Below, in pieces: positions 27,900-35,844 of a stretch of DNA of 64,000 nucleotides (positions are counted from its first letter, which is position 1; each line of letters starts with the position of its first letter). The stretch lies in assembly GCF_009649785.1 (NCBI RefSeq), contig NZ_WJOK01000007.1, positions 1-64,000 of the forward strand, written 5' to 3'. The stretch comes from Agrobacterium tumefaciens (GTDB lineage Bacteria > Pseudomonadota > Alphaproteobacteria > Rhizobiales > Rhizobiaceae). Both the position numbers and the translations under genes were made by a program. The notes below the pieces were generated by a model that saw only the letters and a program-made list of their open reading frames with translations, was not told where the DNA came from and ran no database searches.

Positions 27900-28664
27900 T
27901 CAATAGGTTTTGAAGGATGCGATGGAGCGAGTGATCAGCCGATCGATATCCTTGGGATTGTCGTGTTCGACCACGAAATGTTTCGTGGCGGATTTTGCCC
28001 TCAGTGCTGCCACGAGGGCCTTCCAGTCCACCGTGCCGTGGCCGACATCCGCCCAGCCGTCCTCATCCGCATTTTCGCCTGATGGTGCGATGTCCTTCAC
28101 GTGCACGGCGGTAATGCGCTTGCCGTAGCTTTCGATCCAGGCGAGCGGATCGGCATTGCCTCTGATAATCCAGGCGATATCCGCTTCCCATTTCAGGTCC
28201 GGTCCGCCGGCAAAAATCTGCTCCTGCGGGGTGGAGCCGTCCGGGAGCACCTGGAACTCGAAATCGTGGTTGTGCCAGCCGAAGGTCAGCCCGGCATCCA
28301 CGAATGGCTTACCCGCTTCCTGCAGGCGCTTGCCGAAGGCGAACCAACCAGCCGCGTCCGCCGGGCGCTGGTCGGGCATCAGGTAAGGGCAATAAATCGC
28401 TTCCACGCCCAGAACCTTGGCGATGTTTAGAGCCTTTTTCGGATCACCCTCGAGAAGGTCAAGGCCGAAATGGCCGGTCGGCATGGCAAGACCATTGGCA
28501 TCGAGTTCGGAGCGCAGGCTGTTCAACCCAGCGTCATCAAGCGAGGCGTACATGGCGCCGTAACCTTCGACATGTTTGTAACCAGCCGCCGAAAGCTTCT
28601 TCAAAATATTGGAAAACGGCTGGAAATTGCGGGCGCTGTAAAGCTGGAAACCGAGTTCTGTCAT
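27900..28664 (-). CDS. Xylose-isomerase-like TIM-barrel sugar isomerase/epimerase
   Basis: Member of the AP-endonuclease-2/sugar phosphate isomerase-epimerase superfamily. The 254 residues hold the expected metal and active-site ligands in FGWHNHDFEF, WEADIAWI, HVKD and VVEHDNP. The ATG at 28664 is preceded by GGAGG at five bases; the upstream ATG overlaps that site. It lies between the ATPase and the Gfo/Idh/MocA gene of the same operon. Family members isomerise, epimerise or cleave sugars and keto-sugars, so a role in processing the imported sugar is likely but the reaction is unknown. Confidence 0.88.
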   Translation of the reverse strand: MTELGFQLYSARNFQPFSNILKKLSAAGYKHVEGYGAMYASLDDAGLNSLRSELDANGLAMPTGHFGLDLLEGDPKKALNIAKVLGVEAIYCPYLMPDQRPADAAGWFAFGKRLQEAGKPFVDAGLTFGWHNHDFEFQVLPDGSTPQEQIFAGGPDLKWEADIAWIIRGNADPLAWIESYGKRITAVHVKDIAPSGENADEDGWADVGHGTVDWKALVAALRAKSATKHFVVEHDNPKDIDRLITRSIASFKTY

Positions 28665-28724
28665 TATCTCCTCCATAGAGATGTGGGTGCTTGGGATGGT
28701 GTTGGGGGTAAAACGGGGCCCTTC

Positions 28725-29813
28725 CTAAAGCCGCTCTTCGCTCTGTGCGTCGAACAGCGAGGCCATGGTGAGGTCTAGGCCGAGGCGAACCCGGGTGCCC
28801 GGCGCAAACCGCCTGTGGCCGCCAACGCGCACGGACAAGGTATGACCGGCATGTTTGAGCCAGATCAGATTGTCGGCGCCCATCGGCTCCTCGATGTCAA
28901 CGATCGCCTCATGCACCTCGCCGCTGACGATGTCGGCATCGACGCGCACATGTTCGGGACGCACACCGAGAACCACGGCACGACCGGCGACAAGCGGCGC
29001 CTCCGGCTGATAACCATCCAGTGAGAAGGTGACGCCGTTGGTGGTGAAGACCACCTTGCCGTCCTTCTCGATCAATTCGCCACGCAGGAAATTCATCGAG
29101 GGCGAACCGATGAAGCCCGCGACGAAGAGGTTCCTTGGCTTGTTGTAGATGGTGACGGGATCGGCAAGCTGCTGGATGACGCCGCTTTTCATGATGGCGA
29201 TACGATCAGCCAGTGTCAGCGCCTCGATCTGATCGTGTGTCACGTAGATCATGGTGTTTTTCAGCGCCTGGTGCAGCCGTTTGATCTCGACGCGCAGTTC
29301 CGAGCGCAGCTTGGCATCGAGGTTGGAAAGCGGTTCATCGAACAGGAACACATCCACATCGCGCACCAGCGCCCGGCCGATCGCCACGCGCTGGCGCTGG
29401 CCGCCGGAAAGCTCGGCGGGCTTGCGCTTCAGGAGTGGTTCGATCTGCAATATGCCCGCCGCCCTTTTGACGCGCCGGTCGATTTCCTCTTTCGGAACCT
29501 TGGCGACCTGAAGGCCGAAGGAGAGGTTCTTCTCCACCGTCATCTGCGGATAAAGCGCATAGGACTGGAACACCATGCCGATGCCACGATCCTTCGGCTC
29601 CTCCCAGGTAACGTTGCGGTCCTTGATGAAGATTTGCCCGTCGGTTGGCTCCAGAAGGCCCGCAATGCAATTGAGAAGTGTCGACTTGCCGCAGCCGGAA
29701 GAGCCGAGCAGCACGAGGAACTCGCCGTCGTAAATATCGAGATTGAGGTCTTTCAGGACGGTAACGGCACCGAAGGACAGGGAAAGATCGCGAATGGAAA
29801 CGCTTTTGTTCAT
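28725..29813 (-). CDS. Sugar ABC ATP-binding protein, MalK/UgpC class
   Basis: ATPase of the second sugar importer. Walker A GSSGCGKST is at residues 37-45, signature LSGGQRQR at 135-142, and Walker B VFLFDEP around 155-161. A C-terminal TOBE regulatory domain spans about 240-362. The ATG at 29813 is used because it lies 5 bases after the permease stop with AAAGG upstream; a TTG at 29822 would overlap that stop. It resembles ThuK but is not a recent duplicate, since the C-terminal halves differ clearly. Confidence 0.93.
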   Translation of the reverse strand: MNKSVSIRDLSLSFGAVTVLKDLNLDIYDGEFLVLLGSSGCGKSTLLNCIAGLLEPTDGQIFIKDRNVTWEEPKDRGIGMVFQSYALYPQMTVEKNLSFGLQVAKVPKEEIDRRVKRAAGILQIEPLLKRKPAELSGGQRQRVAIGRALVRDVDVFLFDEPLSNLDAKLRSELRVEIKRLHQALKNTMIYVTHDQIEALTLADRIAIMKSGVIQQLADPVTIYNKPRNLFVAGFIGSPSMNFLRGELIEKDGKVVFTTNGVTFSLDGYQPEAPLVAGRAVVLGVRPEHVRVDADIVSGEVHEAIVDIEEPMGADNLIWLKHAGHTLSVRVGGHRRFAPGTRVRLGLDLTMASLFDAQSEERL

Positions 29814-29818
29814 ATAAC

Positions 29819-30760
29819 TCAACCTTTTACTGCGCCTGCGGCGATGCCACGGACGAAAAGCCTGCCGGAGACGAAATAAACGATCAACGGCACGGCCCCG
29901 GTGAGAAGGGTTGCAGCCATGTTGACGTTGTATTCCTTCACGCCCTGCACGGAGTTGACGATATTATTGAGCTGCACCGTCATCGGGTAATATTCCGGCC
30001 GCGTGAACACGACGCCGAACAGGAAGTCGTTCCAGATGCCGGTGACCTGCAGGATCATCGCCACGACGAAGATCGGCAGCGACATGGGCAGCATGATGCG
30101 AAAATAGATCTGCCAGAAATTGGCGCCATCAATACGTGCCGCCTTGAACAATTCCTCCGGCAGCGACGCGAAATAGTTGCGGAAGAGCAGCGTCAGGATC
30201 GGCATGCCGAAAATCGTGTGCACGATCACGAGGCCGGTCAGCGTGCCATAAATGCCCAATTCGCGCAGCACGATGACGATCGGGTAGATCATTACCTGAT
30301 AGGGGATGAAGGCGCCGATGATGAGGATCGAGAAGAACAGTTCCGAACCCTTGAACTTCCAGTTCGCGATGGCGTAACCGCTGACGGAAGCCACGATGAT
30401 CGAGATCACGACCGACGGTATGAGGATGCGTACCGAGTTCCAGAAGCCGCGTGAAAGCCCGTCGCAGTTCAGCCCGGTGCAGGCATTCGCCCAGGCTTTC
30501 ACCCAGGGTTCGAAGGTGATTTCCACCGGTGGCGCGAAAATGTTGCCGAGCCGTATTTCCGGCATACCCTTCAGAGAGGTGACGACCATCACGTAAAGCG
30601 GCAGCAGGTAGTAGGCGGCAGCGACAAACAGCGTGCCATAGAGAATGATGTTGCGGCGGGAAAACGTTTTTTTCGGCTTCTTGCCGCGGGGACCGGAAAG
30701 GTCCGTGGCAACCGCATCGGTTGCGGCGGCGACCGTGTTCAATGTGCTGATATTAGCCAC
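29819..30760 (-). CDS. Sugar ABC permease, MalG type
   Basis: Second membrane subunit of this importer. The 313 residues start with a 40-residue cytoplasmic Thr/Ala/Lys-rich N-terminus, then six transmembrane helices. The EAA-type loop is KAARIDGANFWQIYFRIMLP. The C-terminus is RLFVRGIAAGAVKG. The start overlaps the preceding permease gene by 8 bases. The central periplasmic loop (AWANACTGLNCDGLSRG) has two Cys and is somewhat longer than in ThuG. Confidence 0.92.
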   Translation of the reverse strand: MANISTLNTVAAATDAVATDLSGPRGKKPKKTFSRRNIILYGTLFVAAAYYLLPLYVMVVTSLKGMPEIRLGNIFAPPVEITFEPWVKAWANACTGLNCDGLSRGFWNSVRILIPSVVISIIVASVSGYAIANWKFKGSELFFSILIIGAFIPYQVMIYPIVIVLRELGIYGTLTGLVIVHTIFGMPILTLLFRNYFASLPEELFKAARIDGANFWQIYFRIMLPMSLPIFVVAMILQVTGIWNDFLFGVVFTRPEYYPMTVQLNNIVNSVQGVKEYNVNMAATLLTGAVPLIVYFVSGRLFVRGIAAGAVKG

Positions 30761-31655
30761 GCTTCTTGCCTCCGAATTCGAGGTACGCCCATGGAATGAC
30801 GATAATGGCGACGGTCAGAAGCATCATGGTGGAGGCGGCAAAGCCCTGCCCCAGGTTCTGCGCCTGGAACATGTAGTCGTAGACATATTTCGCCGGCACT
30901 TCGGATGCGATGCCCGGTCCGCCACTGGTCTGCGCCACCACCAGATCGTACACCTTGACGATGCCGCTCGCGATAATGACAAGCGTGGTGATGAAGACCG
31001 GCCGCATCATGGGAATGATGATGAGGATATAGGTCTTCCACATCGGAATGCCGTCGACGCGCGTCGCCTTCCAGATATCCTCGTCTATGCCGCGAAGACC
31101 GGCCAGCATCAGGCACATGACGAGCCCCGTGCCCTGCCAGAGCGCAGCAATCAGGATGCCGTAGATAACGATCTCGGAATTATAAAGCGGGTCGAAGGTG
31201 AAGCTTTCCCACCCCATCGAGCGGACCACCGACTGAATGCCGAATTCCGGGTTCAACAGCCATTGCCAGACAAGGCCGGTTACGATGAACGACAGAGCAA
31301 AGGGATAAAGGAAGATGGTGCGGAAGGTGTTCTCGAAACGGATCTTCTGATCCATCAGCGCCGCCAGCACGAAGCCGATCACCAGACTGAAGATCAGCGA
31401 CAGAATGCCGTAGATCGCCAGATTCTGGATGGAAATGATCCAGCGCGGCGCGGCCCACAACCGCTCATACTGGTCGAAACCGATGAAGCTTGCACGTGGC
31501 AGAAGCTTGGAATTGGTGAATGAATAAATCACCGTCCAGACCGTTCCGCCGAGAAAAATCACGACGGCGGTCAATATCATGGGAATGGAAGCAATCTTCG
31601 AATTGAGATTGCGGAAAAGCTGGTTGGGGCGGCCGGAGCGCGCTAGACCCGCCAT
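30753..31655 (-). CDS. Sugar ABC permease, MalF type
   Basis: First membrane subunit. The ATG at 31655 is preceded by AGGAGGGT; the longer frame to 31784 runs through the stem-loop region behind the binding-protein gene and is rejected. The 300 residues carry six transmembrane helices and the EAA loop KATRVDGIPMWKTYILIIIP. It follows the binding-protein gene by 141 bases that hold a perfect hairpin, and overlaps the next permease by 8 bases. Confidence 0.92.
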   Translation of the reverse strand: MAGLARSGRPNQLFRNLNSKIASIPMILTAVVIFLGGTVWTVIYSFTNSKLLPRASFIGFDQYERLWAAPRWIISIQNLAIYGILSLIFSLVIGFVLAALMDQKIRFENTFRTIFLYPFALSFIVTGLVWQWLLNPEFGIQSVVRSMGWESFTFDPLYNSEIVIYGILIAALWQGTGLVMCLMLAGLRGIDEDIWKATRVDGIPMWKTYILIIIPMMRPVFITTLVIIASGIVKVYDLVVAQTSGGPGIASEVPAKYVYDYMFQAQNLGQGFAASTMMLLTVAIIVIPWAYLEFGGKKRG

Positions 31656-31690
31656 GGATGACCCTCCTGTAACGTTGCCGTTGATAGCCA

Positions 31691-31713
31691 GGCAAGGTCT
31701 CAAAGACCTTGCC
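31691..31713 (-). terminator. Stem-loop between binding-protein and permease genes
   Basis: Perfect 10-bp stem GGCAAGGTCT/AGACCTTGCC with a 3-base loop. It lies 84 bases after the binding-protein stop and lacks a T run, consistent with partial attenuation or mRNA 3'-end protection. Confidence 0.65.
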
Positions 31714-31796
31714 CCAATCCTCCGGGCTTGCGCGTTTACGCATCCCGCAGGGAGCTTGCGGCGGATGGATGCCACCCGCCGCACAAGAGGTTGCGG

Positions 31797-33029
31797 TTAG
31801 TCAGCGGAACCGATGATGCCGGCGAAGCGCTTCTGTGCATCTTCTGCAGTCATCGCGCTGGCAAAAAACTCTGCCATCAGGTCTTCTTTCTGCTTCTGCG
31901 TATCAGCAGAAATCAGCTGGTCTGTGCTGGTCAGCGCATTGCCCTTGGCCAGAATTTCCAGACCCTTCTTCATGCAGTCATTGGCCGCATTGAGGTCGAC
32001 GTCGCCACGGATCGGCAGCGAGCCCTTCTTAAGGTTGAAAGCCACCTGCGTTTTAGGATCGACGATGGTTGCGGCCAGAACGTCCTGCGCCTTGGATTTT
32101 GCTTCATCCTTCAGCAGCGGGAAATAAAAGGCGTCGCCGCCGGTGGTGAGATAGTCATTAAGGCCGAGACCCGGCAGGCAAGTGTAGTCCGTACCCGCCT
32201 TCTGGTTGGCAAGCTGGAACTCGCCCTGCGCCCAGTCGCCCATGATCTGGCCGCCGGCCTTGCCTGTTATGACCATGTTGGTGGCCTGGTTCCAGTCCTG
32301 AACATTTGTGCCCTTGGCCATGTCGCGGGCCTCGACGGCGGCCGCAAAAATCTTGGCCATGTCAGGACCGGCCGCTGCTTCGGCATCCTTGTCGCCATAG
32401 ACCTTCTGATAAAGATCCTTGCCGCCGATCGAAAGCGTCAACGTGTCGAACAGGCCATTGGCCTGCCATGCCTGACCGCCGAGCGCGAGCGGCTGGATGC
32501 CGGCTTTTTTCAGTGCCGGTGCTGCGGCAGCAAATTCAGTCCAGTTCTTGGGAACTTCGACGCCCGCTTTCTTGAACGCTTCGTTGGAAAGCCACAACCA
32601 TTGCCAGGAATGGATGTTGACCGGCGCGCAATAGATCTTGCCGTCGATGGTGCAGCTGTCGAGCAGGCTTGCCGGCTTTATGACGTCTTTCCACTTGCCC
32701 TTTTCGGCAACGTCGGTCAGGTCGCGCATCAGGCCGGCCTGCACCAGCTCTTCGGCCTGTCTGCCATGGTTGAACTGGGTGGCACCCATCGGGTCGCCGC
32801 CGGTGATACGGCTGATCATGATCGGACGGGCGGTGCCGCCCGAACCGGCAATAGCGCCGTCCACCCACTTGTTGCCGGTGGCATCAAAAGCCTTGGCAAG
32901 TTCGGCAACGGCAGCGGCTTCACCGCCCGATGTCCACCAATGGGTAACTTCAAGATCGGTAGCCCCAGCGACACCCGCCGGAATCATAACACTGGCCAAA
33001 AAGGCCGCAGAAATAAAGCGCATTCGCAT
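31797..33029 (-). CDS. Sugar ABC substrate-binding protein (family 1)
   Basis: Periplasmic receptor of the second sugar importer, 410 residues. The signal peptide is about residues 1-23 (ending GVAGA-TDL), followed by LEVTHWWTSGGEAAAVAELA, typical of glucose/mannose- or glycoside-type receptors in alphaproteobacteria. GGAGGAG precedes the ATG at 33029. It is first in a six-gene operon: receptor, two permeases, ATPase, isomerase and dehydrogenase. A near-palindrome of LacI type lies just before the start, but no regulator gene is adjacent. Ligand unknown. Confidence 0.91.
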   Translation of the reverse strand: MRMRFISAAFLASVMIPAGVAGATDLEVTHWWTSGGEAAAVAELAKAFDATGNKWVDGAIAGSGGTARPIMISRITGGDPMGATQFNHGRQAEELVQAGLMRDLTDVAEKGKWKDVIKPASLLDSCTIDGKIYCAPVNIHSWQWLWLSNEAFKKAGVEVPKNWTEFAAAAPALKKAGIQPLALGGQAWQANGLFDTLTLSIGGKDLYQKVYGDKDAEAAAGPDMAKIFAAAVEARDMAKGTNVQDWNQATNMVITGKAGGQIMGDWAQGEFQLANQKAGTDYTCLPGLGLNDYLTTGGDAFYFPLLKDEAKSKAQDVLAATIVDPKTQVAFNLKKGSLPIRGDVDLNAANDCMKKGLEILAKGNALTSTDQLISADTQKQKEDLMAEFFASAMTAEDAQKRFAGIIGSAD

Positions 33030-33334
33030 GAGTCTCCTCCCTCACTGAAACGTTGCAGTTGGAACGTAAGCGAAGATTTTTGATTAGGCAACCGCCTAAA
33101 AAATGAATCTCGCCGCAGCTCGCCGCGCTGTGTCGAGCAGCTACAAACGTGCCGAACGGCTAGATTTTGTTGAGAAAGAAGATTGGGAAATTGGAAGGAT
33201 GCCGAATGGCACGACAAAGACTGCGCACCGGTAATCTGCAGGCAACGTAGTATCTTCATAGTCTTCCGACTTTGGCGTCGGTTCCTGCGCACAGAGTGCC
33301 AAGCCCGCATGGACGGGCGAACATAAGGTGAGCG
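33030..33334. other. Intergenic region between sugar operon and CPBP protease gene
   Basis: 305 bases with no convincing gene, holding the promoters of two divergent genes. Two small palindromes are visible: a candidate operator at 33044-33059 and TTAGGC/GCCTAA with a 4-base loop at 33084-33099. Confidence 0.6.
33044..33059. promoter_or_regulatory. Candidate LacI-type operator before the binding-protein gene
   Basis: ACTGAAACGTTGCAGT pairs at 7 of 8 positions about a central CG and ends 15 bases before the ATG. Repressor binding there would block initiation or elongation. A near copy lacking one A occurs at 26325-26339. Confidence 0.4.
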
Positions 33335-34060
33335 ATGGCAAAACGTTGGCACATTCTTTTGATGATCGGTCTGGCGGGCGTGTTATCGCTTTTGCTCGCA
33401 CCGTTCGAACGACTGGCGGCGGGACAGGATCTTTCCTTCACGATACGGGTTGTGATGCTCGTCCAGCCGGCAGTCCTGATCATTGCTGCGGTGGCGACGG
33501 GTCAAGCGCTTGCCGGCAAACTCGGGCTCGGCACTCCGCTGATCGATGCCTGGCTGAAAGGAACCGGGTTCGGGCCAGTCTTGCGCAGGCAAGCCCCAGC
33601 AGCTTTGCTGACGGGTCTTATCGTCGGCCTGCTGATGATCGCTTATTCGTCTGTGATCCTGCCTGCCTTCACCGATACGGCAACCATGGAAAAAATGGCG
33701 GCGTTTGAAGTCCCACGTGTCACCCGGGTTCTCTATGGTGGCATAACGGAGGAGCTGCTGACCCGATGGGGCTTGATGACATTATTCGCATGGGTGCTCT
33801 GGCGAATAGTGGGCAAGGGGCAAGTCCAACCGGTCATGCTGTGGAATGCAATTTTTATCGCAGCGGCCCTTTTTGCCGTGGGCCACCTGCCCTTTCTGTT
33901 TGCCATTCCCGTTCATCCGCAACCATTGCTGATTGTCAGTGTCATGCTCGGCAATTTTATCCCCGGACTGATGTTCGGGTGGCTGTTCTGGCGTCGCGGG
34001 CTGGAAGCAGCGATGCTTTCCCACGCTTTCGCCCACTGCGTGAATGCAACTGTCTCCTGA
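33335..34060 (+). CDS. CPBP-family intramembrane metalloprotease
   Basis: Polytopic membrane protein of the CPBP/Abi (Rce1-like) family, 241 residues with about seven hydrophobic segments. The three conserved motifs are present: GGITEELLTRWG with Glu139, Glu140 and Arg144; AVGHLPFL with His184; and SHAFAHCVN near the C-terminus. These residues suggest an active glutamate/histidine protease. Bacterial members process peptides or confer bacteriocin self-immunity, but no bacteriocin gene is visible. It appears monocistronic and ends before a hairpin shared with the convergent manC gene. Confidence 0.85.
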   Translation: MAKRWHILLMIGLAGVLSLLLAPFERLAAGQDLSFTIRVVMLVQPAVLIIAAVATGQALAGKLGLGTPLIDAWLKGTGFGPVLRRQAPAALLTGLIVGLLMIAYSSVILPAFTDTATMEKMAAFEVPRVTRVLYGGITEELLTRWGLMTLFAWVLWRIVGKGQVQPVMLWNAIFIAAALFAVGHLPFLFAIPVHPQPLLIVSVMLGNFIPGLMFGWLFWRRGLEAAMLSHAFAHCVNATVS

Positions 34061-34094
34061 TCCGTCGAGCCGACAGATAAGTCAGGGATTTATC

Positions 34095-34117
34095 ATCCCG
34101 GCCTCGCCGGCCGGGAT
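34095..34117. terminator. Stem-loop between convergent CPBP and manC genes
   Basis: Perfect 9-bp stem ATCCCGGCC/GGCCGGGAT with a TCGCC loop, 34 bases after the CPBP stop and 30 before the manC stop. AT-rich flanks allow use on both strands. Confidence 0.65.
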
Positions 34118-34146
34118 AAAATGCCGCGTCGGTGCGCGCAGCAGTC

Positions 34147-35577
34147 CTAATGCCTCTTATAATCATCCTCGATGCGGATGACGTCGTCTTCGCCAAGATA
34201 GGCGCCGGTCTGGATTTCGACCAACTCGAGCGGAATCTGCCCCTCATTGGCAAGCCGGTGCGGTTGACCAATCGGGATATAGACGGACTGGTTTTCCGTC
34301 AGCAGCCGGGTTTCGTCGCCAATCGTTACGGTTGCCGTGCCCTTGACGATGATCCAGTGCTCCGAGCGGTGATAGTGTTTCTGGAACGAGATGCGGTGGC
34401 CAGGATCAACCGTGATGTGGCCCACGCGGTAGCGCTCGTCCACATACATATGTTCGATGTAACCCCATGGACGATACACTCGCCTGTGCGCTTGCGTCCG
34501 CGGCGCGTGTTCGCCATCCTTCAGTGTCTCCACCAGGCCCTTCACGTCCTGAACCCGGTTTTTCGGCACCACCAGAACCGCATCCTTGGTAGCCACCACC
34601 ACCAGATCCTTTGCCCCCACCACGGTCGTCAGCAATTGCGTGGAATGGATCAGGCAGCCCTCGGAATCGATGAAGACGCCGTCGCCCTCGAGCGCATTGT
34701 CGTTGCCGTGCTTGTCGGCGATTTCCCAGATCGCGTCCCAGCTGCCGATATCCGACCAGCGGAAATGGCCGTGCACCACCGCCATGCGCTTGGTCTTCTC
34801 GATCACCGCATAGTCGATGGAGTTTTTCGGAGAGGCTTCGAAGCTCGCCTGATGCAGGCGCACGAAGCCAAGGTCGCTTTCATATTGTTCGACCGACTTC
34901 GTTACTGCCGCAAGAATTTCCGGCGCGAATGCCTTGAGTTCGGCAATCATCACGTCGGAACGGAACAGGAAGTTGCCGGAGTTCCAGAGATACCCCTTCT
35001 CCAGATAGGAGATTGCCGTCTTCACGTCCGGCTTTTCCACGAATGCCTCGACGATGCTCAAGTCAGCCTCACCATCAATTGCTTCACCAGGCTTGATGTA
35101 GCCGTAAGAGGTGCGCGGCTCGGTTGGCACCAGACCGAAAACGACGATATTGCCCTGATCGGCGGCCTTGGCGCCAAGCCTCACGGACTCTGAAAATTTG
35201 TCGGCATCCAGCACCACATGGTCGGCGGCGAGCGCCAGCACGAGGCATCCCGGCTCCCGGCGCTCGGCCAGCACGGCGGCAGCGGCCATGGCGGCGGCAC
35301 TGTCGCGGCGGGCGGGTTCGAGAACCACCGTCGCCGGAAGATCGATCTCCTCAGCCTGGCGGCGGGCGAAGAAACGGAAATCCTCGTTGGTGATCACCAG
35401 CGGCTCGGCATAAAGCGCCTTGTCGGCCACGCGCGTCAGTGTCTGCTGATAGGTCGAAAGATTGCCGACCAGCGGCTGGAACTGCTTGGGCAACTGATCG
35501 CGCGATACCGGCCAAAGCCGTGATCCCGCCCCACCAGCAAGAAGAACCGGCGTGATCTTTCGAGATTGTTCCGTCAC
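34147..35577 (-). CDS. manC: Mannose-1-phosphate guanylyltransferase / mannose-6-phosphate isomerase
   Basis: Bifunctional type II PMI/GMP that makes GDP-mannose for surface polysaccharide. The nucleotidyltransferase signature is LLAGGAGSRLWPVSRDQLPK at residues 12-31. The C-terminal cupin (about 370-470) has the isomerase motif, including RPWGYIEHMYVDERYRVGHI and the metal histidines in QKHYHRSEHW. At 476 residues it is full length. It stands alone, with no gmd or mannosyltransferase gene beside it. Rhizobial versions are often called noeJ. GDP-mannose would feed lipopolysaccharide or exopolysaccharide synthesis encoded elsewhere. Confidence 0.94.
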   Translation of the reverse strand: MTEQSRKITPVLLAGGAGSRLWPVSRDQLPKQFQPLVGNLSTYQQTLTRVADKALYAEPLVITNEDFRFFARRQAEEIDLPATVVLEPARRDSAAAMAAAAVLAERREPGCLVLALAADHVVLDADKFSESVRLGAKAADQGNIVVFGLVPTEPRTSYGYIKPGEAIDGEADLSIVEAFVEKPDVKTAISYLEKGYLWNSGNFLFRSDVMIAELKAFAPEILAAVTKSVEQYESDLGFVRLHQASFEASPKNSIDYAVIEKTKRMAVVHGHFRWSDIGSWDAIWEIADKHGNDNALEGDGVFIDSEGCLIHSTQLLTTVVGAKDLVVVATKDAVLVVPKNRVQDVKGLVETLKDGEHAPRTQAHRRVYRPWGYIEHMYVDERYRVGHITVDPGHRISFQKHYHRSEHWIIVKGTATVTIGDETRLLTENQSVYIPIGQPHRLANEGQIPLELVEIQTGAYLGEDDVIRIEDDYKRH

Positions 35578-35791
35578 AATAAAAACCTTTCCAACTTTAA
35601 AAAACTTCCGGCGGGCCGGACAATATACATATTTACCAATGCTGCCATCATCGGTTCACGGGCGGATAAGCGCAAGCTCATAAGTTCGCCTTGTGAAAGC
35701 TTGGTGAATGTCGGACCCGTTTTGCTAACGCAACGCACAGGGTGAGGTTCCGCGCAAAGGGCGATCAATGGCTTTGACAGGCCGCAAAGAA

Positions 35792-35816
35792 AAACCCGGG
35801 CGAATGGCCCGGGTTT
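35792..35816 (-). terminator. Rho-independent terminator of gcd
   Basis: 10-bp perfect stem AAACCCGGGC/GCCCGGGTTT with a 5-base loop. On the minus strand it continues into TTTTTC, 28 bases after the gcd stop. Confidence 0.88.
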
Positions 35817-35844
35817 CCGTTTTCAGAGCGATGACCTGTCAGGA

